A stretch of DNA of 64,000 nt, from the NCBI RefSeq assembly GCF_027257935.1, contig NZ_JANZKW010000001.1:806001-870000 (forward strand). The letters run 5' to 3'. The position numbers were made by a program, and so were the translations under genes. Shown here one piece after another: positions 63,011 to 64,000 of the stretch. The DNA is from Chitinimonas sp. BJYL2. Its GTDB lineage: Bacteria; Pseudomonadota; Gammaproteobacteria; Burkholderiales; Chitinimonadaceae. The notes under the pieces are model-generated. The model made no database searches, had not been told where the DNA came from, and saw only the letters and a program-made list of their open reading frames with translations. Position 1 is the first letter of the stretch. The number at the start of each line of letters is the position of its first letter.

Positions 63011-64000
63011 TCAGTGTGTCGAGGCAGTGCGGGTGGCGACCTGCGCCGCATCCCAGGCCAGCGGAATGCCGGCAGCGGTAAGGCAGGACTGGAATTCGGC
63101 TCGGCGTGCGTCGCTTGCGTGGATCAAGGCCGGCTGGAGTCCGCTGTCGAGCGCGTGGACCGCCAGCAGGCCGGCGACCTCGCCGATGAGCCACTCCGCC
63201 GGGTGTACGCGGGTTGCGGCATTGACCAGATGGCTGACGCTGATGTTCTTGCAGGCTGGAATGAGGTTGTCGCACTGGGCCGGGATGAAACTGCCCAGCG
63301 GCAGCGTGAAGGGCCGTGCCCGTGCATTGGTACCGTGGCCGGATACGCAGGTGGGATGGATATCGATGTTGTACCAGACAGTGCCGACACTGTCGGGGCG
63401 GTTCACCGGGGTCAGCAAGCCGCCGTCGTAGGCGATGTCGGTCTGGTTCAGGCAATCCAGACCCACAATACGCCGTGATTCGCGTACGTAGACCTGCTGT
63501 GCCAGACCATCGGACGTGCCCAGCACATCGCCGGCCAGCTGCAGCTCGGGATAGCCGGTACCGCCGTCAGGGCGCGGCGCCGCCGTCTGCAACCAGTAGG
63601 CAAAGCTCAGCGAGAGCTGACGGGCGTGGGCTACCACCTCCGCCTCGGGCAGGCCGCCATCCAGCAAAGGCTGCAAGGCATAATCATTCTGCGCCCAGTT
63701 GATCAGCGAGACCTCGGCGCGTGGCGTGCGCCAGTTCCGCGCACTCACCACGCGACGATAGCGCCACAGGTCCAGTGTCTGTCCCTCACCGAACCAGGGC
63801 AGGGCAATCGAGCTGCCGCGACCACTGCCCGGAATGCGGTTGCTGAAGAGCGGATACCCATAGTGCGGCAAGAGGTAGCGGCACCAGAAGTCATAGGCCT
63901 CCGGCTTGGCCATCAGCGGGCCTGCCGACGCCTCGCGGCGCAGCGCCAGTACCTGTGTGACCGGCTGCTGATCAGCCGTCTGGGCCAGCGCGGGGGCATC
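63011..64000 (-). CDS. FAD-dependent oxidoreductase (FAD_oxidored family), 5' end missing
   Basis: The visible 329 codons are the C-terminal part of a protein whose start lies beyond the right edge; the frame is open to base 64000. Family-like segments are [25 protein letters not shown] and the stretches [23 protein letters not shown] and [23 protein letters not shown], where the C-terminal FAD-binding part of FAD_oxidored proteins lies. Substrate unknown. It directly precedes the sugar-type ABC ATPase on the same strand, so it may belong to a carbohydrate operon. Confidence 0.75.
   Translation of the reverse strand, partial: DAPALAQTADQQPVTQVLALRREASAGPLMAKPEAYDFWCRYLLPHYGYPLFSNRIPGSGRGSSIALPWFGEGQTLDLWRYRRVVSARNWRTPRAEVSLINWAQNDYALQPLLDGGLPEAEVVAHARQLSLSFAYWLQTAAPRPDGGTGYPELQLAGDVLGTSDGLAQQVYVRESRRIVGLDCLNQTDIAYDGGLLTPVNRPDSVGTVWYNIDIHPTCVSGHGTNARARPFTLPLGSFIPAQCDNLIPACKNISVSHLVNAATRVHPAEWLIGEVAGLLAVHALDSGLQPALIHASDARRAEFQSCLTAAGIPLAWDAAQVATRTASTH

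Noticed and set aside
1-64000. CRISPR arrays, rRNA, tRNA genes, insertion sequences and prophage genes
   Set aside because: None was found by reading: no regularly spaced direct repeats, no tRNA cloverleaf with T-loop motif that I could support, and no transposase or integrase proteins.

Overview
The window is GC-rich, densely packed chromosomal DNA from a beta-proteobacterium, most likely of the Neisseriales (Chitinibacteraceae/Chromobacteriaceae type) or a close relative. The signs are a RegB/RegA redox pair, a DksA of the zinc-less C/T/S/A type, a rubredoxin-thiD-thiE neighbourhood, a beta-proteobacterial porin and ChpA/PilL-type chemotaxis signalling. The genus is inference. I see no rRNA, tRNA, CRISPR array, prophage or insertion sequence. 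Almost all of the DNA is coding, and the only non-coding stretch over 300 bases is a cobalamin riboswitch leader (5276-5696).

Left third. The 3' end of a CheA-type kinase with a receiver domain runs in from the left edge. It is followed by divergent glpD/glpK, a short unknown gene, a VOC protein, a cobalamin-riboswitch-controlled TonB receptor, a periplasmic solute-binding protein and a porin. A long leftward series (17812 down to 9529) holds glyQ, a lipoprotein, glyS, gmhB, a plsC-like acyltransferase, a YgjP-like metallopeptidase, regB, regA and an inositol-monophosphatase-family gene. recC, recB and recD (17938-26502) follow as a translationally coupled rightward operon.

Middle. Leftward genes follow: a GNAT protein, a methyltransferase-like protein, an unknown membrane protein, hemL, a CYTH protein, hemJ, an M48 lipoprotein, a J-domain-like membrane protein and rubredoxin. 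They are divergent from thiD-thiE. After a TesA-like SGNH hydrolase comes an unusual leftward tol-pal operon: DUF3147, tolQ, TraB/GumN-like, tolR, tolA, a TolA-C-like lipoprotein, tolB, pal and cpoB. Next is the ruv region, ruvC, ruvA, a NYN-LOTUS protein and ruvB. Here ruvC appears to start at an ATT codon, and a palindromic mini-repeat separates ruvC from ruvA.

Right third. A PAS protein with a degenerate histidine-kinase dimerisation segment, a TonB-like protein, a cytochrome c, dksA, a small membrane protein, an AroG-type DAHP synthase and a lipoyl-like protein lacking the modified lysine lead into a rightward run at 50432-60004. That run holds murQ, a DigH-like lipoprotein, a D-amino-acid dehydrogenase, a beta-lactamase-fold serine hydrolase, a peptide-binding protein, a LysR regulator, a D-Ala-D-Ala dipeptidase and an LD-carboxypeptidase. 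Read together it looks like a peptidoglycan-fragment recovery and D-alanine catabolism island. A second copy of the palindromic repeat follows it. Then come an AstE/aspartoacylase-family protein and, leftward, an SGNH hydrolase, a MalK/UgpC-type ATPase and an FAD oxidoreductase cut by the right edge.
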